This document shows, in pieces, positions 42,830 to 54,129 of a stretch of 64,000 bases of DNA (its first letter is position 1; every line of letters begins with the position of its first letter). The stretch is from Hyposmocoma kahamanoa (lineage: Eukaryota > Arthropoda > Insecta > Lepidoptera > Cosmopterigidae). The position numbers were made by a program, and so were the translations under genes. The DNA lies in contig NW_020653900.1 of the NCBI RefSeq assembly GCF_003589595.1, positions 152,068-216,067 on the forward strand. Reading direction: 5' to 3'. The notes under the pieces are model-generated. The model was not told the origin of the DNA, searched no databases, and worked only from the letters and a program-made list of their open reading frames with translations.

Positions 42830-43585
42830 ATAACATAAATATGGTATCTCTATCAGAGAACAAAGAGTAAAAAGAACGGACATTCTCCACCCCTCCCTAG
42901 CTGTAGATACCGCACCATGCCTCACACATTGCCGGTCACATTGACTGAACGACAACAAAGCTGCCGGGGCGAGCCGTTTACACGCGAAGACGGTTTTGAT
43001 ATTTGAATATAGTTTTCATTTATTCATTACGAATCTTGTACGTTAATATAAAACATAATTTTACGTTACTATTTATAATGATCGTGAATTGTGCTGTGTA
43101 GCCGTACACATCATGTTTATCATCATATTCCCAAAGATGAAACGAAGTAAGTAAAAGAAATTATGTCTGAGACTCATTCAGTTATTGTTTTCTTCATTTA
43201 TTTACTGCAGAGCAATATATGTATGTATAAAAAATAGAGATTGTAAAGTTGGGAGGTTCTTTCTTCCGTTGGATGAGGTTACCAAAACATGCCAAGTGAA
43301 ACTCCAAATTGTTGTTGTTCAGAAGATTTTTATTTTCACCTTGTATGTCGCCAATACAACTTCACCCTATATGCGGAAGGTCCGGGCAGTTTTTCCCAGA
43401 AGGGACTCGACTACTGGAAACCGTTCTGATGAGGTTTTTCACCCCATATGAGCGTACGAAATATCAAAAGATCCGGGTAGCAGTTCCCAAGAAGGGACTC
43501 AACTCCTGGTTTCCTTATTGAGCTCTCTGTATTCTCAGATTTCTCTTCACATTAACAACACTGTGTTCGAGTAGTCACCATTCGA
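42830..43585. other. no gene; one local duplication
   Basis: GTCCGGGCAGTTTTTCCCAG (43380) and ATCCGGGTAGCAGTTCCCAA (43471), each followed by GAAGGGACTC, are an imperfect direct repeat 91 bases apart. Overlapping forward frames of 70-88 codons show no domain. Confidence 0.45.
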
Positions 43586-43587
43586 GG

Positions 43588-43665
43588 GAAAATCTTAACA
43601 CCGCGATTCAGAAATAACGCCAAATGGGTCAATGCCATCTAGCGGATTCTTAGAGAACTAAAAGT
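43588..43665 (+). repeat. short repeat family H
   Basis: AATGGGTCAATGCCATCTAG, as at 35398-35475. Confidence 0.65.
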
Positions 43666-43669
43666 GAAC

Positions 43670-44485
43670 AATCTGGCTTAAGGCCGTCTATTATATAAAA
43701 TAGGTTTGTTACAAGATTTATTATATCAATAATGAGGCGCCATGACTTCGTGTGCTAGTAGATAAGGGTTCTCGAATTTTCAATTCATATTGCCGATAAA
43801 TATTACGTACGTAGGGAATATACCTAATTATTAACTAAGTAATGATGATCAACTTGGACACGCAATTTCAAATACCTTTGTTACCTTATTTAAAAGTACA
43901 TGTCCAAAATATAACATTTTAAGTGCTTTTAACATATTTTTTTAATAAATCTTCAATATTACTCTAGTTAAGAGTTAATGAAAAATATGATATTATATCG
44001 ATATAAATACGTAATAAACGTGTATAATTATTAGGATTCTGGATTCTATTAATAGAATCATGGATAATAGATTCGCGTTAGCATTTTCCCTATGTTGCCG
44101 CTCTGATCACGTAACGTAATAGTGCAAGAAAGTGATGGGTAACCCTGCCACTATACGCACCTATTTGCGCGTGTGCAGATAGCGCCTCGCTGTATGTAAT
44201 AGCAGTAGGTAAATAATTTTCAACCGTTATATGGACTGTCCGGGGTGTGCCTCTACACAAACGTAACAGCGCGGCTTCTATATGTGCACGCTCGCCGCGC
44301 GCCGTGTACGACGACACGGGGTGAGTACACTCTGATCGCGTGATAGGTTGCTAGTGGAAACTGATAACCTTGAAAAAATGTATTGTTATAATTTACACGG
44401 ACTCCCATTTCATTTCTATTTCACGATCATACTTCCATAATCGAAATACTAATCCGCGATACTAATATAAAAATATCAACTTGTA
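43670..44485. other. no gene recognised
   Basis: AT-rich to 44080; 44085-44340 is GC-richer (CGCGCGCCGTGTACGACGAC) with a 75-codon reverse frame of no known domain. Confidence 0.4.
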
Positions 44486-44489
44486 CATT

Positions 44490-45330
44490 TCAATGCAGCA
44501 CGAGAATACTATCTTCTTGTCGAATCAATGCCAAACACCAGTAGAAATCGTGTGTTATATTTCTTTGGCCCACTTCTATGCGCCTATCTGTTGCCTTTAA
44601 CAGGTCTTCACGGGTGCAGCTGGTCAGACACAGTGGGCATGAGAGCAAGTTAGACATATTTTGTGGGGGGGATCCGCAAGCATAATGGTTTTGAGTCGGA
44701 TTGATATATCCCCATTTCACCATGTTGTCTCTACATACTTGTGATCTGAGACGATTCAAGACTTTCTATGCCGACCACTGCAACTCGTGCCCTAGGGGAA
44801 GATATTCGGCTGGGGTAATAATACCCCTATTATTACCCCAGCGAATTTGGCTTGCCAAAGTTTGCACCTCATGTCCGCTGGGCTAGCTTCTATAGCTTCT
44901 ATAGTGGTACGTCGAAGGAAGCTCTTACGGCTTGACAGTCGTAAAGGTGGGAGCTTGTGGCCGAATAAAGGATGCCGACTATCCACCTCCTGCTTTCGTT
45001 TCTCTACTCTACATGCTATCTCTTGACATACATTGGCAAGAGCAACACCCCTAGGAGATAGAATAAAGAGAGAAGAGTGTGTTTCAAGCAACTCGTTATG
45101 ATGCGACAAGTCTCATTCAGGACTATGTCGCGTGGTCGGAACAATGCCACACTGGGCATGCGAATTCGCCCACCGAGAAAGAGAGAGACAATCCTGTTGT
45201 AAGCAGCACATCGGAAGACGATCCCCAGGCTGTAGATGTCAGAATACCGTGATGATAGGTACCTTAATTTTTTTGTAATTGTATTGCAACCTGTAGATAC
45301 AGTCATGGACCAACAATTCAAGAGGCTACT
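44490..45330 (-). pseudogene. non-LTR ORF2 C-terminal region, broken
   Basis: Three overlapping reverse frames read in order: RYLSSRYSDIYSLGIVFRC (about 45260), HKLPPLRLSSRKSFLRRTTI (about 44950) and NRLRSQVCRDNMVKWGYINP with YACGSPPQNMSNLLSCPLC (about 44700-44620). The last is the CCHC-type C-terminal motif of jockey/R1-class elements. At least two frameshifts. The RT palm is absent. Confidence 0.7.
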
Positions 45331-45334
45331 GCTA

Positions 45335-45530
45335 GTTAGCTACTACAAGCTGTAACTGCTAATCGTAGTACAAGGCAGCGTAGTCGGGTATTTAGCACCT
45401 ATTAGTACACTATATGTCGCAGTGAACCAGAATAACCGAACCAAAGTAACCGAACCAAAGTAACCGACAAATCCCTAAGAATAATTGCAAAACTTAAGTG
45501 GTAATGGGCACATTGCTCGAACAGATGACC
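45335..45530. other. no recognisable feature
   Basis: Contains a short direct duplication AACCGAACCAAAGT at 45435-45463. Confidence 0.4.
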
Positions 45531-45534
45531 GATG

Positions 45535-45720
45535 GATAGATAGATAGATAGATAGATAGATAAAACGTTTATTGCCCTGCATCACACACACAACAATGTA
45601 ATAGAGTAAATTGATTAAAAAGACACACAGAAATAAAAATTAAAGGAAAAAAACAAAAAACATAAAAACATAATACTAACCTAATGATTAACAGCTTGTG
45701 TGTGCTAAAGCAAGCCAAAC
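45535..45720 (-). mobile_element. non-LTR 3' end with (TATC)n tail
   Basis: (GATA)n at 45536-45562 followed by AAACGTTTATTGCCCTGCAT, a reverse-oriented 3' UTR and tail. Confidence 0.55.
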
Positions 45721-45724
45721 AGGT

Positions 45725-46060
45725 CGTGACTCAGTGCAAAATTTGCCCAACAGCAAGACACTGATTTTCAATGGGGTTGCGATTGAAAATCAAAGTTGAA
45801 TTTGCCTTTCACGAGGTTTAAAACTATAGTGAAACGAAAACTTTATACTAAAGGTTATTATACAACTTCTGCGTACTTGGATGACAAAAATTCGTGGTAG
45901 TAACCCGTTTAGCTCATGGAGGTAGTCTCGATCTCTGATGTTTCAAATAAAAAAAAAATATTGTAAATGTTATTTACAAAGAGCAACCCCTAGAGTTTCT
46001 TGCTCATCTTCTCAGGGGAATCTGCCTTACGAATGAGCGGTAGCGTTTAACCATTGTGAC
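45725..46060. other. no recognisable feature
   Basis: 45975-46135 (ATTTACAAAGAGCAACCCC to GAATTTGAATTTGAATTTG) may be another retroposon 3' end. Confidence 0.35.
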
Positions 46061-46135
46061 GATTTCAAGTGTAATAATGCTTACCTATGAAATAAAGATT
46101 ATTTTGAATTTGAATTTGAATTTGAATTGAAGCCG

Positions 46136-46325
46136 AAGAGTTCCCGAGTAGCGACCGCGTACCTATAGACGCGGCATGGGCAGACCACCCACAAGGTGGA
46201 CTGATGATCTGGTGAAGGCTGCAAGAATCCGCTAGATGCAAGCGGCGCAGGACAGATCGTTGTGGCATTCTTTGGGAGAGGCCTATGTTCAGCAGTGGAT
46301 GTCTTTGGGCTGAAATGATGATGAT
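46136..46325 (+). pseudogene. RTE-type element C-terminus and 3' end
   Basis: Translation RGMGRPPTRWTDDLVKAARI, a stop, then MQAAQDRSLWHSLGEAYVQQ and (GATGAT)n: the classic RTE C-terminus. Confidence 0.82.
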
Positions 46326-46329
46326 GTCG

Positions 46330-46540
46330 CGATGAGTACCAAATAGCTATTTATGTAAATAATTGACGAACTACAATTTATCAAAGCTACTTTAATTTCT
46401 AATGATAACAAACAAATCAACTAGATGGCGTTTATTGCATGGATTTTTATTGCTGCCCGCTATTCTTTTATTTTGTTTAGGATTAGCGCCATCTACTCAT
46501 ACTAGCAAGCGTTAACTTATAAATTACTTTGTAACACACA
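46330..46540. other. no recognisable feature
   Basis: Nothing identified. Confidence 0.4.
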
Positions 46541-46542
46541 AT

Positions 46543-46797
46543 TAGTAGCAGCAGAGCTCTTACTGACGTACTGGCACCTTACCTATTTCTACCGCCAAGC
46601 AGTATTGTGAGCATTACTGCGTTCCGGTTAGGATGTGTAAATGTGATGGTGAAATTACAGGCACATGGGACTTGGCAACTTAATTGAGATCATTGTGATT
46701 AAAAGCTCTAAGTGGCACTGTAACTGTTACGGATAGGCGTGTCGCTGACCACCAGGCGCACGACTTGTTCGTCCCGTCACTTGGTTATTAAAAAAAT
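46543..46797 (-). repeat. interspersed repeat family B, full length
   Basis: AGTAGCAGCAGAGCTCTTAC to TTGTTCGTCCCGTCACTTGG. Confidence 0.82.
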
Positions 46798-46949
46798 GCC
46801 ATCTCTTGACACGCATATTTCTTCAAGTCAAAGAAATTATTTTAGCTCACGGTCAATATTTGAATAATATTACAAGGAAAAAAACTGACTTATATTTCAT
46901 ATTAAAAATCAATTAATTGATATACACAGTCATATACATATATAAACTA

Positions 46950-47466
46950 GATGGCGCGCGTTGCGCCGGGCCGCTAAAGCGGCCCGCGAGGGCTTTCTTT
47001 GGGACTCGTGTGACAGGTTGGGAATTAGACTTCATATTTCAGAAGAGAATCCTCTTTGGTTGAGTTTGGATGGGAAAAAGCAGGGTTGTCGACTGCTCCA
47101 GTTAAGTTACATGTAGGGGTAGTTGGTACGATCGCGTCAAGTTGTATCCTTAAATATCTCAGAACAAACCAGTCGTACATCATTGACAACTGCGAAGATT
47201 CAGAATAGTCAATTTCGTATGGCGGCCATCTTAAATTCGTCATATCAGAACACTCGATTCTGGTAGAACCTGACTAAGATTCTTGACAACTTTTATTTGA
47301 GAGCCATGTGCCCATCTACGATACTTGAGCGAACAGCCTCTGTCCCACCTGATGTGGAGCACTATTCCAAGATATCCGGATTTTCTCGTACTCACTGAAC
47401 CCTTCCAGCCACTATTCCTGTAAATCATTTTAAACTATCGCTGTTCCTTCTGGGAGAACTATTGCC
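46950..47466 (-). mobile_element. Helitron-like unit 1
   Basis: On the reverse strand the unit ends with hairpin GGGCCGCTTTAGCGGCCC, a second small stem GGCGC/GCGCC, then ATCTAG followed by T. A terminal hairpin before CTRR and a following T is how Helitrons end. Unit 2 (47516-47988) repeats it with about one quarter of sites changed. No Rep/helicase ORF. Confidence 0.5.
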
Positions 47467-47515
47467 TAAATGTCTACATCAGTCAGTAGTAATCGAGCTA
47501 CACACGTATAGTATG

Positions 47516-47988
47516 TTGCGCGTTGCGCTGGGCCGCTAAAGCGGCCCGCGAGGCCTGTGTCTTAGGCTTGTGACAGTTTGCTGGTTGTAGTGTTTGTTTC
47601 AGAAATATATTTTTGTAAACTTTATTTGGTTCTGAGGGAGTCAAGTAGTTGGTATGATCTCGTCAAGTCGTATCCTTACATACTTCAGAAGAAACTACTC
47701 ATACATCATCAATAATTGCGAAGATTCAGTAAAGAATTTTTTTATGGCGGCCATCTTGGATTCGCCATTTTGGAAAATGTTTAGTTCCAGTAGAACCTGA
47801 TCAGGTTCCTTGATAATTTTTGTTTGAAAGCCATACCATCTCTGACGCTTTGGCCGGGCAGGTGGTGTCCTACCTGATGCAGACCACGTCTTGAAAGTTT
47901 TGGATTTTTCTGGTATTTAATATTCTCAGTCAAACACAATCCTTGTACATTTATTTAACACACCTCGATTCGTTCTAGGAGAACAATG
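47516..47988 (-). mobile_element. Helitron-like unit 2
   Basis: Direct, diverged copy of unit 1 sharing GCGTTGCGC(C/T)GGGCCGCTAAAGCGGC, ACTGCGAAGATTCAG-like, ATGGCGGCCATCTT and TAGAACCTGA blocks. The CTAG terminus is not preserved here. Confidence 0.5.
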
Positions 47989-48054
47989 ACGTTGGACGGT
48001 GGAAATTGTATGGCGGCCATGTTGGAAAATGAAGAAAAATTTAAAAAAATCTAT

Positions 48055-48472
48055 TGGCCAGCCCGAATTCGAAACAATTGACGGGCGTCGTAAATTGTTT
48101 CACTTCAAATGACCAGTTTAACTTGAGCTTTGCTATAGTGGACGAAACGAAAACAGCGAAACTACATATTGAAAAGTGATTCCGTTTGTTTTGTAATTAA
48201 ATATTACCACCACACCACCGAATGGAACAGCCCCCATTGTTAGAGATATTATCTTTATTACAATATATACAGAATATTTTTGGAATATACGGAGACGTAC
48301 ACAGAGGTCAGTTGTTGGCGCTGTATTATTTCAGTTTTCTAATTTGTGATTTCAGCGCAAACGAGAGTTGATATTTAAAAATGGTATAAGGCCCATTTAC
48401 CTGATGAGTTGCCAAGGATGGATGGCCCTTATTTCGTCTCTATTTCTGATTATATACTCGAAGTCTATGGTA
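48055..48472 (+). mobile_element. family F MITE, left end missing
   Basis: Matches 39190-39575 (GACCAGTTTAACTTGAGCTT, GAATATACGGAGACGTACAC, GATGGATGGCCCTTA), right end TTCTGATTATATACTCGA. Confidence 0.82.
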
Positions 48473-48479
48473 CAACTAA

Positions 48480-48835
48480 ATAATAACGTGACAAGTCTAC
48501 GGTCCGAGGACGTGTAAGCATTGATGTCCCAAATAGAAAGGAGTTTGATTATTTGTCTTAATAGACTGTACTTTTAACCCTCTCTCGCAATATAGACAGT
48601 TATTGAATATCATAATATTAACTTTGAAAACCTATTTCAAAAGACAGGCACAACCTTCAAAGCTTTTCTTGCAAACTGAAATGAGTTTTCTTCTGTTTAA
48701 TACATTTTGTTCTGTTATGGCTATCTGATTCTTGCTTTTTGTTTTGTAGAAAAATACACGTTAAATAAAGTTTTTATACTGAATTCGATAAAAGGCATTG
48801 TTGCTGTAGTTTCGCAGTAGAAATTAAGTAAGAGT
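48480..48835. other. no recognisable feature
   Basis: Nothing identified. Confidence 0.4.
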
Positions 48836-48839
48836 ATAA

Positions 48840-49030
48840 ACACGAATATGCTTTAGAAAGTATTGGAACGGAAGAATCGAATCATTGGTCTGAATCTACG
48901 GTTGGCACCAGCGCGCCCTGTCTTGTGCGATCTTCTCGCAGTTCTTTGCATGGAAGGTGCGGAGGTCTTTCTCCACTTCTTCCCTCCATCGGTATTCACA
49001 ATCTGTAAGGCCACGGAGGTCGTCCATCGT
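48840..49030 (-). pseudogene. RTE-type C-terminus, fragment
   Basis: The reverse strand reads YRWREEVEKDLRTFHAKNCE followed by KIAQDRARWHQ, in the style of RTE/pol-like C-termini (WxxxVxxDL...AxDRxxWR). Short and isolated. Confidence 0.5.
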
Positions 49031-49034
49031 TCAT

Positions 49035-49790
49035 AGACAATCATCATAATTTAACCTAATATTTAGTAAAATCTTAAAGTTACTTTTGGATTGGGCATGG
49101 AAGAGAATTATAAAGACGACAAAAAGGCGAACTCACGAATTTAATTTTTTATTTTTTCCATTTTATATATGTAAATAACAGACACTTGCTTTCGCTATTA
49201 TTTAACGATTGGTTAACATTAGCATAGCACGTATTTGGTTTCTTTTATAAATCATATTAAAAATGATGACATTCAGTATTGATTTAGTAGGAGTAGATAT
49301 CCTTGTGAAAAGGTTCGTCCAGAGAAATACTGTCACCTTTTTCTACGAGTAAATTAAAATAATAAAGCACAACCAATATTAAAGATAATTTCGTTAACAA
49401 TCCAGAATTACAAACTCAAAAGCAAGCCAAACAAATGCTACAAAACGAAAAACAAAGAAATAGAAGTGTCCATGATTGGCTAAGTACATTTATATTTTGA
49501 CCAATTAGATTAGTAGAGCTTTTGAGTAGCGTCATATTGTTTTTACATAGTTATTTTTGCCAAATGTTACATAACACGTACAAAGGTGTCTTTGTACGTG
49601 TTATATAATATTTCGAGACATTATTGCTCACACAGAGACATTATTTTATAGGGAACTTATGTGTTTTTGCTCTGAAAGACAATGGGTGTGTGCAGACAAG
49701 GACACATTTGTCTGTCAGGCCATAGGTAGCAGGAGGTGGTAGGATCACTGTCTAACTAGTCAGGCTGCTTGGCTTACAGGTACAAGTGTT
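49035..49790. other. no gene; perfect hairpin and repeat scrap
   Basis: 49286-49350 is a weak inverted family B scrap. 49571-49604 is a 15-bp perfect hairpin with a GTGT loop. Otherwise unassigned. Confidence 0.45.
49571..49604. repeat. perfect 15-bp hairpin
   Basis: ATAACACGTACAAAG-GTGT-CTTTGTACGTGTTAT. Confidence 0.95.
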
Positions 49791-49804
49791 AATAAAGTAT
49801 ATGA

Positions 49805-52460
49805 TGTGTACTGGTCCGACCATTACCCTCTAATGATAGAATGTAATCTTGGTTTATTTAGATCTAGACCTAATGTAACCTATGAGAGTTCAAATAGTGT
49901 TATATGGGGGCTTAGGAGCAGAAGAAATTGCTTAATATTTAGAAATTTGCAATACTCAATTAAAGTGTGTAGACTTTCCCTGTGAATTTCAAAAATGTGC
50001 AGACAGAATGTGTAATGAAGTTAGTCACAGACATGTTATAGATAAGTTCTATGAAAACATTATTTCTATTATAAGACAAGCATCCATAACTAGTCGTAAT
50101 CAAAAGGCAAAAAGTGTAATAAATATAAATGTATTCTGGGGTGGAAGAAACACGTTGCCGCAGCACATAAGCAAGCTCGATTGGATTTTCAAGTGTATGT
50201 CCTCTATGAGAAGCCTGAGAGTGGACCCATGTTTTAAAAAAAAATATTTGAAGTCGTAAAATACTTAAATCAAAGCTTAGGTACTGTCAGCAAAAACAAG
50301 ATCAAATCAAACTGGACATACTTGCATCGCAGCATTCAGTTAAATAGTTTGACAAATTTCGGAGAAGTACAAAAAAACCTTAATGGTAGGGTGGAATTAC
50401 CGGTTAGTGTAGAAGGTATAAGCGATCCAAAGAGTGTTGCGAATATGTTTAAAGATCAGTTTAAGATTGAACCGTCTTTGCCAAGCTCTGGGGTGTCTGA
50501 TGCTGAGCCCTGTCATGTGGTGCAGCCTAACTAAATCTAAAAAAGATTGGTAATTAATAACATGAAAAGAGGCAAGTCTCCGGGGCATGATGGACTCAGT
50601 ATTGAGCACCTGGAACATGCAGGGCCACACATTAACAGAGTTTTGTCTTTGTTATTTACTTTTTGTGCAAGACACTCATATTTACCACCGGCTCTGATGA
50701 AGACTGTAGTTATCCCGCTTGTTAAGAACCGTACTGATGACACGGCTGATAAATCCAACTATAGACCAATCTCTCTAGCGACAGTGACAACTATAGTTCT
50801 AGACAGGATATTAGATGTTCACGTGGCCAAATACTATTACACGACACGCAAGTCGGCTTTAAAGAGGATTTATCAACCGAGACTGCCGTTTTGTCTCTAA
50901 AATATGCTGTTAATTACTATACTAAAAGAGAGACCCCGATATATGCCTGCTTTTTAGACCTTTCAAAAGCTTTTGACCTAGTGTCATATGATATGCTCTG
51001 GACAAAATTGAAGAAAGCGGATATATCACCTGAAGTAGTTGGTAATTTCTCACATTGGTATAGTAATCAAAAGAATGTAGTAAAATGGGCAAATGCTCAA
51101 TCTGGTGAGTATGTTTTGAGCTGTGGCGTTAGGCAAGGGGGATTAACCTCGCCTAGACTTTTTAATTTTTGGTTAATAACCTTATTGGGTAAAATTAAAG
51201 AACCAGCCTATGTACCACCAATACTTTTAAATGGGGTACCTTTGAGGCGTGTTGCACAGTTTAGGTACTTGGGTCATATTGTGACAGAGGACCTAAAGGA
51301 TGAGGGAGACAAAAAGAGGGAGCGCAGGGCGTTGTCGGTTCGAGGCAATATGTTGGCTCATAGATTCACAAGGTATACGACTGGAGTGAAGCTCACACTC
51401 TTTAGAGCATACTGTCAGAGCTTCTACACATGTACTCTATGGTCCAACTTTACGCTGAGATCGTACGGCGCCTTGCGCGTCCAGTATAATAATTACCTTC
51501 AGGGCCTTGTTGAAGCTTCCCCGTTTCTGTAGCGCATGTTGTATGTTGCATATGTTGTATGGTGCATTGTTGTATGACTAACTGGTTACTGTCACTGACT
51601 TATGAGGAAACGGAGAACATATCACACCATTAATTTATATACCCATTTCTATACCTCCTAATTATTATTTTCATTATTTTCATTATTTTGGACAACTATT
51701 TTATATATTCATCTCACTAAAAACCTAAATGATTTATAGATATTAATATTATTCTAGGTTACGCCCTAACGGGTATTCAATAATCAGATGGTGTGTATAC
51801 TTCCTTACATATACAAATACACACACATAATATATATTAATTATACTTAATATAATTAACATTTTTATATTTATTTAATTTTATTTTATATATGAATAAT
51901 TATTTAATATATTACATTATACATTATATATATATATATGTAATTATATTCACATACATAATTACATTTATAAATTCATTCATTTCTGTACTAGGTGTAT
52001 TATTAAGATTAAAGTACAATGGAAGAGCGGGCCTTCCTGATACAGGTAGATGATACCTAAAAGGAAGACCCAATTGTAAACTCTAATTTTAAGTACATGT
52101 AAAAAAGAAATAAACATATTTTTCATTTTCATTTCATTTTCATGTTTGCGGTTGCTGGCATGGATGATTTCTATGCCATCATGCGCAAAATGTCCACTTC
52201 GTTAGTACGAAGGGTGACGGGTAGCAACAACGAGATCCTGAAGATGATAGCAGACAGGATGGATGCAACTGTATTCCGGAGGTTCACTGAGTTGCATGTT
52301 CTACGTGTAAGTCAGTGAACCATCTGGGTGGCTGGGTTCGTCCTGTTTGTTATATTTGTAACTAATTATTAGGTATTATTTTTATGATTGGGTACTAATC
52401 CTAATACTAACATTACTAACTTGTATGGACTACATTGTCTGAAATAAAAGATTTTTATTT
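49805..52460 (+). pseudogene. non-LTR retrotransposon: endonuclease end plus RT, disrupted
   Basis: At about 49814 VYWSDHYPLMIECNLGLF is the C-terminal SDHYPL motif of an APE-type endonuclease. After a linker, 50547-50890 encodes KRGKSPGHDGLSIEHLEH and NYRPISLATVT (RT motifs 1-2), and a frameshift leads to 50891-51532 with CFLDLSKAFDLVSYDMLW (motif A) and CGVRQGGLTSPRLFNF (motif B). The YxDD catalytic box is deleted between motif B and LNGVPLRRVAQFRYLGHIV. About 600 bases of another retroposon interrupt it (51536-52140). The C-terminus resumes at 52141-52316 (MDDFYAIMRKMSTSLVRRVT), and the 3' UTR ends in A/T-rich tail near 52460. Not functional. Clade not fixed. Confidence 0.85.
51536..52140 (+). 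mobile_element. retroposon 3' end inserted in the RT ORF
   Basis: Non-coding bases ending AAAAAGAAATAAACATATTT and (TTTTCATTTCA)n, a polyadenylation signal and tail typical of a 5'-truncated non-LTR insertion. It interrupts the reading frame of the host element. A (TA)n tract is at 51930-51948. Confidence 0.6.
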
Positions 52461-52464
52461 TATT

Positions 52465-52870
52465 TTATTATTTTTATTATTAAATATAATAATTTTAATT
52501 TTATTAATTTTTTTTTTTTTCAGTTCAGTAGTAGCGAGTGGCATAAACAATAGAATTTTGATTCCGAACTAAAAATAACGCCTTTTTAATACGGTCTATG
52601 AAATTATAATTCACAAAGAACAGGAATAGAAAAAAATCATTCATGTATTTTAGTAAGATTAATGAGCAAATTTATCAAAAATATAAGAAGAATCAAAGCT
52701 CAAACTCCACAATTTCTGCTGGAAATACGATATTATATACAGTATATTTCATTCGGTTAACGGATAACAAAGCGGCTGTAATTGGTTCTGAAATGACTAA
52801 TGGCCGTTGTTTTGACTGCAAACTGTAGAGGGTTTAAATTATAGACGCCTGGTGCTTTAACTAGTGAGGG
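52465..52870. other. no recognisable feature
   Basis: AT-rich; a 61-codon forward frame at 52643-52828 has no domain. Confidence 0.4.
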
Positions 52871-52875
52871 TGACT

Positions 52876-53030
52876 CAGTTAGGAATACAAATGTTAGTCA
52901 ACCGTGACCATGGGACCTGTAAAGGGCTCGAAACGTGGGTTTGTTTGAAAAAACAAATATACGCGATTTAAGTCCGGAAAAATAGTTTCATTTCCTATGT
53001 GTAACAATCGCGAAAACCAAAGAACTCGAT
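52876..53030 (+). mobile_element. Penelope-type 3' remnant
   Basis: GTCAACCGTGACCATGGGAC, CTCGAAACGTGGGTT and GAAAAATAGTTTCATTTCCT to AAGAACTCGAT match the right part of 14750-14932. Confidence 0.65.
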
Positions 53031-53034
53031 TTGT

Positions 53035-53445
53035 ATTTCTATTTCAGACATGAGTTCATTAAATTTAGATTTGAAATATGGAGAAAGGATTTGTACCGAA
53101 TTAGTATGGAGGTTGGTACTTTATTCCCAGAAAAATGTAACCAGCCTCAATTTTTTTGCTAGAAATTAGCTTGAAATCAAGAGCTTAGCTAAATAATTTA
53201 AAAAATTATTGTGACCTGCAACTTTTATTGATTTATTTAAAACAAAAGTATAGTACACATCTGATCTGTTAATATTTTTTATGGCATTGGCCACTGGCCC
53301 AATTAATATTATATATTATAAGAAATTGTCTACTTATAAAATATCATTTCATGTCATTTCTTAAAATTGTCATACACAGTCTATGTATCAGTAATAAATT
53401 TTTACACCAATGGCATGGTCTCAAGCTAGGAAATTTCCTGTACCA
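53035..53445. other. no recognisable feature
   Basis: AT-rich. Confidence 0.4.
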
Positions 53446-53449
53446 TGAG

Positions 53450-53602
53450 TACCAGGAATTCAGTCTGGGGCACTTCCCAGAACACCCAGACTAGAACCAG
53501 TTTTGAAAAGATTACTTCCTAAATTGGTGTTACCGGGAATCGAACTCTGAACATCCTCATCCACAACCACAGTGCAAACAGTTGGGCCTCAGAGGTCGTC
53601 AA
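53450..53602 (-). repeat. SINE family D-like
   Basis: The reverse complement has GGCCCAACTG...GTTCGATTCCCGGTAACACC (B box) and a body with GGTTCTAGTCTGGGTGTTCT, as in family D at 56865. Confidence 0.6.
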
Positions 53603-53604
53603 AT

Positions 53605-54125
53605 GTTTATGTAAAATCGTTTATGTTAAGTTTACATATACATGTATACATAATGAAGACTGTTTGTAAATACTTAATTTTAGTTTGTCAGACGTGACAC
53701 ATATCGAACTCATCCTTTTTTGTCGTAATATATAAAATTGAAATAAACAACAATAATATCCTTTTATTTTGAATTTTAGCAGTGGTTTCTGTCACCTCCA
53801 AATTTGTTCTGTTAATGACTTCACCCTCACCTCTTAATTTGCTTACCAATAATTTTGCATTTAAGCCTGAATAATAGTCAAAATAAAATGACTTACAGGA
53901 ACCCTGTTAAGGCGGTAAGCGTTATTAATTAAAGCGTACCATTCTACGCAATCTTGGTGACACTATAAATTATAGTGAAATATTACCAGTGAGGTCGCCT
54001 GGATTAGAACGGCGTTATGTTTGTGATTATGTAATGATGTAACAAATAAGTAGATGAAAAATGATAACATATATAAATGCAACTGTTGTTAAGCAGAGGC
54101 CGTTTCTTGGATCACAAATTCACCA
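53605..54125. other. no recognisable feature
   Basis: Nothing identified. Confidence 0.4.
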
Positions 54126-54129
54126 TGAT

